Assembly (NCBI GenBank): GCA_029287355.1
Contig: JARFRH010000247.1
Location: 1-64,000 of the forward strand
Length of the DNA stretch: 64,000 nt
Source of the DNA: Maribacter sp.
GTDB lineage: Bacteria; Bacteroidota; Bacteroidia; Flavobacteriales; Flavobacteriaceae
Reading direction: 5' to 3'
The position numbers were made by a program, and so were the translations under genes. Position 1 is the first letter of the stretch; the number at the start of each line of letters is the position of its first letter. Shown here one piece after another: positions 9,417 to 18,967 of the stretch. The notes beneath the pieces were generated by a model. It ran no database searches. It saw only the letters and a program-made list of their open reading frames with translations, and was not told the origin of the DNA.

Positions 9417-10358
9417 CTATTTCTCCTTTTCCGGAATCGCCAATGAAGCGATTACTCCACCTATAAGTGCTAAAGATATAACCGATAGCGAAACCCATTC
9501 AGGAAGATGAATTTGGTGTGAAAACAGCATTTTCAAACCTACAAAAGCCAAAATGACGACCAAGCTGTAATTGATAAAACGGAAAGTTTCCAACATCCTT
9601 GAAACCAGGAAATACATTGACCGGAGCCCCAAAATCGCTAAAATATTAGAGCTAAAAACAATAAATGGGTCTGCAGTAATCGCTAAGATTGCGGGGATAC
9701 TATCCAAGGCAAAAAGAATATCGGTAATTTCGATTACAATCAAGGCTACAAAAAGAGGTGTAGCAGATTTTACTCCCATTCGCTTCACGAAAAATTCATC
9801 GCCTTCAATGCTCCCCGTAATCGGATAGACCTTTTTTAACTGTTTGAAAACGAATGAATTTTTAGGATCGAATTCGTCACCTTCGCTTTTCAGCATTTTG
9901 AAGGCCGTGTAGAGCAGAAATACACCAAAAACATAGATAATCCATTCAAAACGCGTAATCAAAGCAACGCCGAATAAAATCATAAATGCCCTAAATACAA
10001 TTGCGCCCAGAATACCCCAGAATAAAACCCGATGTTGATAAATAGGGGGTATTTTAAAAGATGAGAAAATAACGGCGATGACAAAAATGTTGTCGACACT
10101 AAGTGACAATTCGATCAAATAACCCGTTATGTACTTAAGAACAGCGGAATTTGGTGTGAGCCCAGTTGGATTATCGACCAATCCTGCGGAAAACAGCCAA
10201 TAAACGATACCGCTAAAGCTTAATGCAACGGTTACCCAAATGGCGGTCCAGATGCTGGCTTCCTTGGATTTTATAACGTGGTTTTCCTTGTTGAAAACTC
10301 CAAGATCCAAAGCTAAGAAGACTAGGATACAGGCAATAAAAATGATCCAAACCCACAT
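9417..10358 (-). CDS. TerC/Alx family integral membrane protein
   Basis: ELSLSVDNIFVIAVIFSSF and IVIEITDILFALDSIPAILAITADPFIVFSSNILAILGLRSMYF are TerC hallmarks. Confidence 0.92.
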   Translation of the reverse strand: MWVWIIFIACILVFLALDLGVFNKENHVIKSKEASIWTAIWVTVALSFSGIVYWLFSAGLVDNPTGLTPNSAVLKYITGYLIELSLSVDNIFVIAVIFSSFKIPPIYQHRVLFWGILGAIVFRAFMILFGVALITRFEWIIYVFGVFLLYTAFKMLKSEGDEFDPKNSFVFKQLKKVYPITGSIEGDEFFVKRMGVKSATPLFVALIVIEITDILFALDSIPAILAITADPFIVFSSNILAILGLRSMYFLVSRMLETFRFINYSLVVILAFVGLKMLFSHQIHLPEWVSLSVISLALIGGVIASLAIPEKEK

Positions 10359-10431
10359 ATCGTGAAAAATTTTGCGCGAAGTTACGTATCATTTTGTAAA
10401 AGGAATGTCCGCTAAGATGATTTTTAAAACC

Positions 10432-10944
10432 TTAGTTGACCTTAAATGACATGTTCACAACGACTTTATTCGCTTCTCGGCTCTTCTTCATTATGTTAAT
10501 GCCGAAATCGGATGAAAACAGCGTAGTAGAGCCTACTAGACGATTTCCTTCGTCTTGAAAAGCAATCGTAATTGGCTTGCTAATGCCTTTAATAGTAAGC
10601 TGTCCGGTAACTGTGAAACCTACTTTTAGTTCTTCAATTGAAGTACTTTTAAAATGAATTGTCGGATAGGTGTCAGTATCGAAATATTTACCTCCTTTGA
10701 GTGACCAATTTCTAAGGAAATTACCAGAATCCAAGGTTTTCGTATCTACAGAACCGTTGAGCTCAGAACTTGATATGTTATTCTTATCGATCTTTGATGA
10801 AGAGCTGAATCCTGATATCGTTCCATTTACCTTCTTGGAAACGAATGTAAAAGAAATGTCGGCATCGGAAAGGGTGCCTTGATCCTGCCCGAAAAGAAAG
10901 ACAGTAGTACAGCTGACCAAAATAAGAAGGATGATCTTTTTCAT
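10432..10944 (-). CDS. YceI family periplasmic protein
   Basis: Signal peptide; FDTDTYPTIHFKSTSIE...VTGQLTIKGISKPITI. Confidence 0.85.
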   Translation of the reverse strand: MKKIILLILVSCTTVFLFGQDQGTLSDADISFTFVSKKVNGTISGFSSSSKIDKNNISSSELNGSVDTKTLDSGNFLRNWSLKGGKYFDTDTYPTIHFKSTSIEELKVGFTVTGQLTIKGISKPITIAFQDEGNRLVGSTTLFSSDFGINIMKKSREANKVVVNMSFKVN

Positions 10945-11091
10945 AGTAGTGGTATCAATTACACGAGTTTAAGGTACTGTTTTTCAAGATGAAATGTATG
11001 CTATTATCGGTATTGGTCTTATAATGATAGTAGTCATTACAGTTTAGATGAAAAACCATTACATTGCAAACTATAAAATATCCCTATTTCA

Positions 11092-11430
11092 ATGAAATTA
11101 AATTTTGTTTTCTTGGCTTGCATGGCACTCTATTTGCAAGGAACCATTTCATTGAACGCTCAAAGTGACCCTCAAAGAGAGTACAAAATCGAAACCAGAA
11201 ACGTTGAAGAGGAAGATGGTCCGATGATGTTCAAATTCGAACCAAATTTTTTATTCTCAAAAGAAAGGCGTCGCGAAGAAATGGCTCAAACTAGACGCAT
11301 TTTAGATACGCTTGATATTTCTGAAAACAAACGTAAAAAGTTACTAAAAGACCTTTACAAAAAAGGACTAACGAAACGACTATCAAAAGCTTTGATTACT
11401 GATAATAAGTTTGAGGAGGCGGAAAATTAA
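11092..11430 (+). CDS. Small secreted basic protein (paralogue A)
   Basis: Signal peptide; C-terminal RRILDTLDISENKRKKLLKDLYKKGLTKRLSKALITDNKFEEAEN. Confidence 0.65.
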   Translation: MKLNFVFLACMALYLQGTISLNAQSDPQREYKIETRNVEEEDGPMMFKFEPNFLFSKERRREEMAQTRRILDTLDISENKRKKLLKDLYKKGLTKRLSKALITDNKFEEAEN

Positions 11431-11568
11431 GAATCATCCAAATGTTCGTTACACCATACGTTTATCGTCTAAAAGACTAACTATTGTGACATACTACATC
11501 GAAATTGGTAAAAGGTCCGATGAAGGTATATTTTTCATATATTGTAATTAGAACAGTATATAGAAACC

Positions 11569-11925
11569 ATGAGAACCGTTAGAACAGTTATATGTGGGTG
11601 CATCCTTTTCTTCTCAGCATTCCAAGTTTTTGCACAAGAAAATCACGAGGGCGTACTCTTAAAAAAAGATTTCGAAATTCAGAAACATACGATTATGGAG
11701 CGATTTGAATCGGGGTATGTGATTTCTCCCGAAAAACGCGCTGAAATGAAAAGAAAGCGTATAGCGAATGCCAGATATGCCTTAGATGTTCTTGATACCA
11801 TGAAAATTTCGAATCGCAAACGAAATCAAATCCTACGTGATTTGAAATATTATCCCTTTTCCAACCGGCTGAATAAATTTATCGTCACTACTAAATTTGA
11901 CGATGCGGATGCAGTAAATCAATAA
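11569..11925 (+). CDS. Small secreted basic protein (paralogue B)
   Basis: Signal peptide; C-terminal ALDVLDTMKISNRKRNQILRDLKYYPFSNRLNKFIVTTKFDDAD resembles the preceding gene. Confidence 0.65.
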   Translation: MRTVRTVICGCILFFSAFQVFAQENHEGVLLKKDFEIQKHTIMERFESGYVISPEKRAEMKRKRIANARYALDVLDTMKISNRKRNQILRDLKYYPFSNRLNKFIVTTKFDDADAVNQ

Positions 11926-11938
11926 GAATAACCCCTTA

Positions 11939-12241
11939 TCAAAAACTCTTCATTTTTGCTTTTCGTTTTATCAATTGGCGCTCCAAATCGGAAACAGTTT
12001 CTGCTATGGATATTTCGAATGTAGCATTACTCGCCTCTGCGAAGAGTCTAGGCCCTGGGGTGCTCAACCGCATTTTACAAATCATTCCGGTATCCGGTTC
12101 ACTGGTATTCTCCGTTTTAAAGAACACATCTGCGCGAATGACAAAATGGTACTTGTTCAACAGCTTCTCTAGTTTCTCCGCAGCTAATATTTCGAGCCGA
12201 TTACTGGCTTTTACACCATGATATTCAAAGTTTATGTCCAT
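11939..12241 (-). CDS. hpf: Short HPF/RaiA-like ribosome-associated protein
   Basis: MDINFEYHGVKASNRLEILAAEKLEKLLNKYHFVIRADVFFKTEN..., Ribosomal_S30AE-type protein. Confidence 0.8.
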   Translation of the reverse strand: MDINFEYHGVKASNRLEILAAEKLEKLLNKYHFVIRADVFFKTENTSEPDTGMICKMRLSTPGPRLFAEASNATFEISIAETVSDLERQLIKRKAKMKSF

Positions 12242-12433
12242 GTAGGCAAAGTTAGACTTTTAAATTAAGGAGGGTTTTATATCAATACAGGCAGTTTTAG
12301 ATAAATGCTTAAAATATAATTAATTATTTGTTAAAGTCTGGTTTTCTGATGTTTAGAATAATCTGTATGTCTTTTTTTTCGTAAATTATTGTACCTATTT
12401 GTCATAAAGTGTTCAACTTAAAACCCCAATACA

Positions 12434-12754
12434 ATGAAATCGGACCTCAAAGAATTCGGTGAAACTTCATTGGTCACGCGTTTAGAGCGTAATCAAAATG
12501 ATCTTCTCAAAATGAAATCGACACTTTCCTCTTACACATGTGAGCCACGAACACCTAGTCTATTCGAGCGGTATGAGTCTTTGAAGCATAAGTTAGAAAA
12601 TTTAAGCAATACCAATGGCGAAATCATTCAATCCCTCAAAGTGCACAAAAAAAGTGTCAGTAAGTATGTGGAGCGAGCCAAAGAACAGTTTAAAGAATGT
12701 TATCAGCTTCAAAAAGGTGTAGAAGATTATGTGACCGGAGCTCGGAATCATTAA
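12434..12754 (+). CDS. Hypothetical helical/coiled-coil protein
   Basis: 106-aa ORF rich in charged helical segments; no recognised domain. Confidence 0.5.
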   Translation: MKSDLKEFGETSLVTRLERNQNDLLKMKSTLSSYTCEPRTPSLFERYESLKHKLENLSNTNGEIIQSLKVHKKSVSKYVERAKEQFKECYQLQKGVEDYVTGARNH

Positions 12755-12794
12755 TAACTTCAAATATGATCTCAAGAATAGGGTGATCCTTCCG

Positions 12795-12802
12795 TATCTT
12801 TG
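12795..12802 (+). promoter_or_regulatory. Bacteroidota -7-like element TATCTTTG
   Basis: TAnnTTTG match 24 bp upstream of the ATG at 12827; the -33 element is not clear. Confidence 0.4.
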
Positions 12803-12826
12803 ACCAATGTCAGATTACTTTGGTGT

Positions 12827-13672
12827 ATGGATTTAAAAAGAGCCATACTGTTCATGGTTCTTAGCACCATAGCCTTTACCGGCATGAATGGACTGTTAAA
12901 ATACCTTACGCACTATAGTGGTTATCAACTTGTATTCTTTAGATCTGTCGGATCACTCTTTTTTACTTTCGGATTTTTATTAAGCCATCGCATCCCCATT
13001 TTAGGAACAAATCGAAAACTATTAATACTTAGAGGGGTACTAGGGTCGACCTCAATGCTTCTTTTTTTTATCGCCGTGCATTATATGCCCATTGGGTCGG
13101 CGGTGGCATTACGGTACATTGCCCCAATATTCGCTGCCGTTTTTGCTATCCTGTACTTAAAGGAAAACGTCAAACCCATACAATGGCTATTCTTCATCAT
13201 TGCGTTTACCGGTGTTTTGGTACTGAAGGGTTTTGACAACAATATTGCTCCGATTGGTTTGTTCTTTGTATTATTGGCCTCTGTATTTAGCGGGATGGTC
13301 TATATCGTAATCAGAAAAATCGGCTTGAGTGAACACCCTGTGGTTATCGTAAATTATTTTATGTGTACCGCCGCCGTTGTAGGCGGTGTTTTATCCATTT
13401 TCGATTGGACCCCACTAAAAGGAACGGATTTAATCTTACTTCTAAGCCTTGGAATATTTGGCTACTTCGGTCAGGTCTTCATGACCAAGGCCTTTCAAAT
13501 GGGCGAAACAAACGTCATAGCTCCGATTAAGTATATAGAAGTAGTCTTTGCCATACTCGTGGGCATCGGGTTTTTAGGGGAAACCTACTCCCTTTGGAGT
13601 TTTGTGGGTATAGCATTGATTATCTCAGGTCTGTTGCTAAATCTTTGGTATAAATCAAAAAACAAAGTTTAA
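12827..13672 (+). CDS. DMT-superfamily transporter (EamA domain)
   Basis: 10-TM pattern; RYIAPIFAAVFAILYLKE and PIKYIEVVFAILVGIGFLGE EamA repeats. ATG 12827 preferred over TTG 12800. Confidence 0.9.
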   Translation: MDLKRAILFMVLSTIAFTGMNGLLKYLTHYSGYQLVFFRSVGSLFFTFGFLLSHRIPILGTNRKLLILRGVLGSTSMLLFFIAVHYMPIGSAVALRYIAPIFAAVFAILYLKENVKPIQWLFFIIAFTGVLVLKGFDNNIAPIGLFFVLLASVFSGMVYIVIRKIGLSEHPVVIVNYFMCTAAVVGGVLSIFDWTPLKGTDLILLLSLGIFGYFGQVFMTKAFQMGETNVIAPIKYIEVVFAILVGIGFLGETYSLWSFVGIALIISGLLLNLWYKSKNKV

Positions 13673-14889
13673 CCTTTTGCGCTCCGCACGACTTCTTCCC
13701 TCACACTTATCTTCAAGTAGTATAGTATACCCATTGACAGTAATGAGCAGATTGAAAAACCGATAAATAGCGGTAAGGCCCTATCATCAACATACCTTCC
13801 AATTACGGTACTTATGGGAACCGCCATCATTGTCGATATAAATCCAGTTATGGCCGCCCCAATTCCTGCGATATGGCCAATAGGTTCCATGGCCAAGGCC
13901 CTAAGATTTCCGAAAAGGAAACCAATCGCAAAAAATTGCAACCCGAAAAACAGTAGGAGAATCTCGACCGAGGGGTTTCCCCCATTGAAATACAATAGCA
14001 CATATACTACTGAGATTCCAAAATAAACAAGGAGAAAAGTAGTTGCCATTTTCTCCATTCCAAACTTCAGTACCAATGTCCCATTTAAAAATGTTGAGGT
14101 GCCAATGGCAATAGCCAGGCCTGCAAAAATAAAGGGGAATTCTTCCTTAAGATCGTACTGTTGTTGAAAAATTTGTTGTGCAGTACTAAGGTATACCAAG
14201 AACGAGCCAACAATAAAACCAGAGATTATTGTAAAGCCAAGGGTACGTTTATACTTTACGAGCTCTTTCAAACCATCCCAAAAAATATGCGAAGAGAAAG
14301 GAATGCGATTTGTCACCGCCAAGGTTTCGGGCTGTCGGCGCCAAAACCAAACACAAACAAGAACTGCGAAGAGGAGTTGGACATAGAAAATAGCCTGCCA
14401 ATTGTAACTATCAAGTACCCACTTTCCCATTGCTGGGGCAACCATGGGAACTAATAAAAATACAACGGTAATGAAAGACATGATACGCGCCATAAAATCA
14501 CCGCTATAGACATCACGCACCATTGCGATACTAATCGTTCTTGGAGCAGACAAAGCAATTCCTTGGAATATACGCCCTACGATCATCACTTCAAGACTAT
14601 TGGCATAAATGCATATGAAACTTGCAAAGATGAACAGGCCAAACCCCATATAAACAACTGGTTTACGTCCCAAACTGTCGGAAATTGGTCCAAAAACCAA
14701 CGGTCCTATGCCCAGTCCTAAGAAAATCATGGTAATGAGCAACTGATTGTCTAAGGGATCTTTAACCCCAAGTGAAAGTCCGATGACATCCAGTGCAGGA
14801 AGGAGTGCATCTATAGCCAAGGCTACAACTGACATCAATGACGCCATCAGTAGCACAAATTCAAGCTGTGGGAGCCTCTTTTTTAACAT
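13669..14889 (-). CDS. MFS transporter, Bcr/CflA-like multidrug efflux
   Basis: GPLVFGPISDSLGRKPVVYMG, RIFQGIALSAPRTISIAMVRDVY, 12-TM pattern. Confidence 0.9.
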   Translation of the reverse strand: MLKKRLPQLEFVLLMASLMSVVALAIDALLPALDVIGLSLGVKDPLDNQLLITMIFLGLGIGPLVFGPISDSLGRKPVVYMGFGLFIFASFICIYANSLEVMIVGRIFQGIALSAPRTISIAMVRDVYSGDFMARIMSFITVVFLLVPMVAPAMGKWVLDSYNWQAIFYVQLLFAVLVCVWFWRRQPETLAVTNRIPFSSHIFWDGLKELVKYKRTLGFTIISGFIVGSFLVYLSTAQQIFQQQYDLKEEFPFIFAGLAIAIGTSTFLNGTLVLKFGMEKMATTFLLVYFGISVVYVLLYFNGGNPSVEILLLFFGLQFFAIGFLFGNLRALAMEPIGHIAGIGAAITGFISTMMAVPISTVIGRYVDDRALPLFIGFSICSLLSMGILYYLKISVREEVVRSAKG

Positions 14890-15030
14890 CTGGCAAAAAT
14901 AGTTTTTTTAAATCGCTAATGGTTCCTATGAGTTCATCATTTTAACAACTATATTTCTTTTACACACTTGGTTAATACATCTAAACAGAGTAATTTTCAA
15001 ACTTCAATTTTATAATACATCTTTGAACGT

Positions 15031-15540
15031 ATGAAGAAGTGCTATTTGCTTTTGACCCTACTTTTTGCCAGCGTCTTGAGTTGTAAGAATGACCAAAATA
15101 AAGAAGTGGAAAGCAAAGGCCCTGCCGCTGTTCAGGAAGTCTCCATTGCCAAAAGTTCTTTTGAGGATTTGAATGGAAATCCTATTGAACTTTCCGATTT
15201 TAAGGGAAAGCGGGTCCTACTGAATTATTGGGCTACCTGGTGTAGACCATGTGTTGAAGAAATGCCTGCTATGCTTCGTGCCCAGGAAGTTTTGGCAAAT
15301 GAAAATTATGTTTTTCTTTTGGCCTCAGACCAATCCATAGACAAAATAAAAGCATTCAAAGACAATAAGAAATTCGATTTTACCTTTTTAAAATTCAATG
15401 GTTCGTTGACCGATATGAATATTAACGCCTTGCCGACAACTTTCATTTATAACGAGTCCGGGAAATTCATGAATCGCGTTGATGGAGCAACCGAATGGGA
15501 CTCCCCAAAAATCTTGGATAAGTTAAAAGCCATTAAATAA
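15031..15540 (+). CDS. TlpA/thioredoxin-like lipoprotein
   Basis: LNYWATWCRPCVEEMPAM CxxC motif; lipobox VLSCKND. Confidence 0.92.
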   Translation: MKKCYLLLTLLFASVLSCKNDQNKEVESKGPAAVQEVSIAKSSFEDLNGNPIELSDFKGKRVLLNYWATWCRPCVEEMPAMLRAQEVLANENYVFLLASDQSIDKIKAFKDNKKFDFTFLKFNGSLTDMNINALPTTFIYNESGKFMNRVDGATEWDSPKILDKLKAIK

Positions 15541-16754
15541 TGCACTTGAAAAGCTATAGCTCGGTTCTCTTTGCACTACTGATTTTATCCTGTGCTGAAA
15601 ATATAAAACCAGCACTTTTTGAAGTACGACCTTTGGTATCCCCAGCAGGTAATAATAGTTCCTTGCCTAATTTGTTTTCCAATTCTGACGTAACCCTTTT
15701 GTCATGGGTTGAAAAAGAGAACGATAGTTTGACTCATCTTCGTTATGCTGAATTCAAAAAAGGAGTTTGGCAAACTGCCAATGATATCACCAGTGGAACG
15801 GATTGGTTTGTCAATTGGGCCGATTTTCCATCAATAGTAGAAACTAAAGGCAATCTCTTTTCACATATTCTAAGGAAGTCATCCATCGGCACGTACTCGT
15901 ACGATGTTAAAGTGAATCTAAAACCGAAGGGGGCTAAAGATTGGAAGACCGATAATCCATTACATACGGATAGTACTTCTACAGAGCATGGTTTTGTGAC
16001 GGCCCTGCCATTTCGTGACAACTCCTTTTTTGTGACCTGGTTAGATGGTAGAAATACGGCAGAAAAAGAGGGCGAAGAACGTGGTGCGATGACCATTCGT
16101 GCGGCTGTGGTGTCGCCAAATGGAATAGTGAGCGGTGAAAAATTGTTAGATTCTAGAACATGTGACTGCTGCCAAACCACCGCTGCTATTACGGCTAATG
16201 GACCAGTAGTGATTTATAGGGATAGGTCTGAAAATGAAATTCGGGACATCAGTATAGTGCGTTGGATTGAGGGGGAATGGACAAGGCCAAAAGCGGTCTA
16301 TAATGATAATTGGAAAATCAATGGATGTCCAGTAAACGGGCCCAAAGCTGTCACCTTGGAAAATACCTTGGCCGTGGTTTGGTTTACAGCAGTCGATGAG
16401 CTTCCTGCGGTAAAGGTTTCATTTTCCCATGACAATGGCGCAAATTTTGAGGAACCTATTGCGATTGGAACATCAAATGTGATAGGTCGTGTCGATATCG
16501 CATTACTGGATACGAAAACCGCACTGGTTAGTTACGTAGTTGCAAATGAAAAAAAGGGGCAACTAAAAGCAGTGAAAGTGACGTCTACTGGGCAGGTATC
16601 CGATGCAAAAATTATTACTGGCATAAATCCCTCGCGCAAAACAGGCTTTCCGCAAATGGAGTTAGTTGAAGACACCGTCCATTTTGCATGGACGGACGTG
16701 ACTACTGAGCACTCAATGGTAAAAACGGTCTCGGTTTTAGTTGAAGATTTTTAG
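15540..16754 (+). CDS. Sialidase-like beta-propeller lipoprotein with a CDCC motif
   Basis: Lipobox ILSCAEN; RTCDCCQTTAAITANGPVVIYRDRSENEIRDISIVRW. Overlaps the stop of the TlpA-like gene. Confidence 0.7.
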   Translation: MHLKSYSSVLFALLILSCAENIKPALFEVRPLVSPAGNNSSLPNLFSNSDVTLLSWVEKENDSLTHLRYAEFKKGVWQTANDITSGTDWFVNWADFPSIVETKGNLFSHILRKSSIGTYSYDVKVNLKPKGAKDWKTDNPLHTDSTSTEHGFVTALPFRDNSFFVTWLDGRNTAEKEGEERGAMTIRAAVVSPNGIVSGEKLLDSRTCDCCQTTAAITANGPVVIYRDRSENEIRDISIVRWIEGEWTRPKAVYNDNWKINGCPVNGPKAVTLENTLAVVWFTAVDELPAVKVSFSHDNGANFEEPIAIGTSNVIGRVDIALLDTKTALVSYVVANEKKGQLKAVKVTSTGQVSDAKIITGINPSRKTGFPQMELVEDTVHFAWTDVTTEHSMVKTVSVLVEDF

Positions 16755-16760
16755 TTCGGA

Positions 16761-18743
16761 TTACCGATAGCCTTTATGGTACACGGTTCTATTCGTTGAT
16801 GTCTTTCCATTAAATAACCCATGTCGTTTCGTTTCTACTACCAAAGAAGGCTCCCATGGGGTTCCTTTTGCAGGTTGTAGCCACAAGGTTTGTGTAACTT
16901 CACTTTTTATGATTCCCCCTGATTCAGGATTTTTAAAAGAATACCAAGTACTAATTACCAATCGATTTTCGTTCCATGAAGTGGTAGAAAAAGGTGGGCT
17001 ACCTGAACGCCCAATATTTACCGGATTTTCGGTTCGTGCCCCATTTAGATGATACCGATATCGCAGCGGAGGCTGAATTTCACGAGGTACAAAAATGACC
17101 CGTTCCACTTCAAGGGTATCCGCACTTTGGATAATAGAGATTTCGTTTCCCCAACCGCTTCCGAGGGTGGGCATAGGTTCAGGGGTAATTCCTCTTCTTG
17201 GAGGAGAGGATCTTAATTCCTTGGTAGACCATGTGCCGGAAAAGTTTGGGGCGGGAAGGGCTTCCGAACGTTCTGGAAGCAATTGTCTGTCAGACCTTTT
17301 ATATACTAAGTCGGTAGCTCCCGAACCAGGTTTTGGAGGTACATAGGGATCCGCCGCCTTCCCCGGAACACGAGGGTGTTTGATCAGAGATTTCTCGTAA
17401 TCACCAATGATGCTGTCCATTACTGGAATTACCCAAGGGTAAAAATCCTTCACATCGAATTCTTCCTTTGGGTCAACATTTAAATCGAATAGGCGTACCA
17501 AATTATCCGGATTTGGATCTGATAACTCCGTATCATAATAGTACCATAATTTCCAATTTTCCCATTTAACGGCCATGGCGTACCCCTGTCGTGCCAAGAA
17601 AATCGAACTTGTTCTATTGGAATGCTTTTGCTGCCCTCTTAAAAAAGGTAATTGATTTACACCGTCATGTGTACGGTCTGTTTTTGTAATCGAGGCTATT
17701 CCTGCTGCCGCGGCAAGAGTTGGAAAAACATCTACTTCATGTAACATTTCATTGGATACTTGTCCGGGTTTTATTTTGCCTGGCCACATGGCCAAGAAAG
17801 GCGTTCGAACGCCACCCTCTAATGCCGAATTGTAATACCCCCTCCATGGTCCGGCCGACCCACGCCATGGGCGTCTCATTTCCGCTCCGTTATCCGTGCA
17901 CCAGATGACCAGGGTGTTCCGAGTAATACCAAGGCGTTTTATTTCATCTAATAACAATCCCACATTATGATCAACATCCAACATGGCATCCGCCATATCT
18001 CCTGCCCCCGATGCCCCCAATTTGTCAGGATGGGCCAAGGTCGGAAAGTGCAATTGGGTCATTGGGTAGAATAAGAAAAAAGGTTTTTCCTTCGCCACGT
18101 TCCGTTTCATAAATTCAATGCCTTTATATGCAGCTTCTCTGTCAATGGTGCGTCTTGAAACAATGTCGTAAGGTTTCACTTTCTTGGATGATTCGCCCAC
18201 TTTACCCTCCCAGATATAGGGTGTTTCAAATCTATTTGGATCAAAGCCATCAAAAGAGGTGAATTGCGCTGTGTGGCTTGTTCCGGGAATACCCCACCAT
18301 TCATCAAACCCTTGATGAATGGGTTCTCTTTTACCTTGCCAATCTGGTCCGCCTACATGCCATTTACCAAAAAGAGCGGTTGAATACCCAACGGTCTTAA
18401 GGCGTTCGGCAATAGTTTCCTCCCATAAAGTCATTCCATTGCCCGCGGCACCTTCACCTGTTCGTACGGCATAACGACCCGTCAGCATCGCTATTCGAGA
18501 CACCACACAAGAGTACTCTACGTTAAAATTGTTCAGGCGAATACCCTCGGTACCAATTCCATCGATATTGGGAGTGGATATTCCTCGTGGATTTCCGTAT
18601 GCACTTACTTCACCCACACCAAGATTATCGGGAAATATGAGGATAATATTGGGTCTTTCTTGAGCGTTGATTGTAAAAATAGTACAACAGAATATGTAAA
18701 TGACGGCTTTGATATGGTTTTTCATTTCAAGGATTTTATTCAT
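16761..18743 (-). CDS. Arylsulfatase-family protein with extra C-terminal domain
   Basis: NIILIFPDNLGVGEVSAYG, YSCVVSRIAMLTGRYAVRTG, FGKWHVGG, IWCTDNGAE. Signal peptide. Confidence 0.9.
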   Translation of the reverse strand: MNKILEMKNHIKAVIYIFCCTIFTINAQERPNIILIFPDNLGVGEVSAYGNPRGISTPNIDGIGTEGIRLNNFNVEYSCVVSRIAMLTGRYAVRTGEGAAGNGMTLWEETIAERLKTVGYSTALFGKWHVGGPDWQGKREPIHQGFDEWWGIPGTSHTAQFTSFDGFDPNRFETPYIWEGKVGESSKKVKPYDIVSRRTIDREAAYKGIEFMKRNVAKEKPFFLFYPMTQLHFPTLAHPDKLGASGAGDMADAMLDVDHNVGLLLDEIKRLGITRNTLVIWCTDNGAEMRRPWRGSAGPWRGYYNSALEGGVRTPFLAMWPGKIKPGQVSNEMLHEVDVFPTLAAAAGIASITKTDRTHDGVNQLPFLRGQQKHSNRTSSIFLARQGYAMAVKWENWKLWYYYDTELSDPNPDNLVRLFDLNVDPKEEFDVKDFYPWVIPVMDSIIGDYEKSLIKHPRVPGKAADPYVPPKPGSGATDLVYKRSDRQLLPERSEALPAPNFSGTWSTKELRSSPPRRGITPEPMPTLGSGWGNEISIIQSADTLEVERVIFVPREIQPPLRYRYHLNGARTENPVNIGRSGSPPFSTTSWNENRLVISTWYSFKNPESGGIIKSEVTQTLWLQPAKGTPWEPSLVVETKRHGLFNGKTSTNRTVYHKGYR

Positions 18744-18967
18744 AGATAGCGAAGAACTTTTTCATTATTTAAAAATACGAAGCTTAGATCCATATGTGGA
18801 ATAGTGATTCGCGATGAATGAAGTTATCTATTATTTCGCAGCTTGAACATCCGTCATTAAAGATTTTTTGTTTAGCACGTATTTAGCCGGGTGTAATATT
18901 TTATTCGGGTATATAATCATAAGGTTGTATTTTTAGAGTTCAATTTTTGATAATTTAAATTCGCGCG

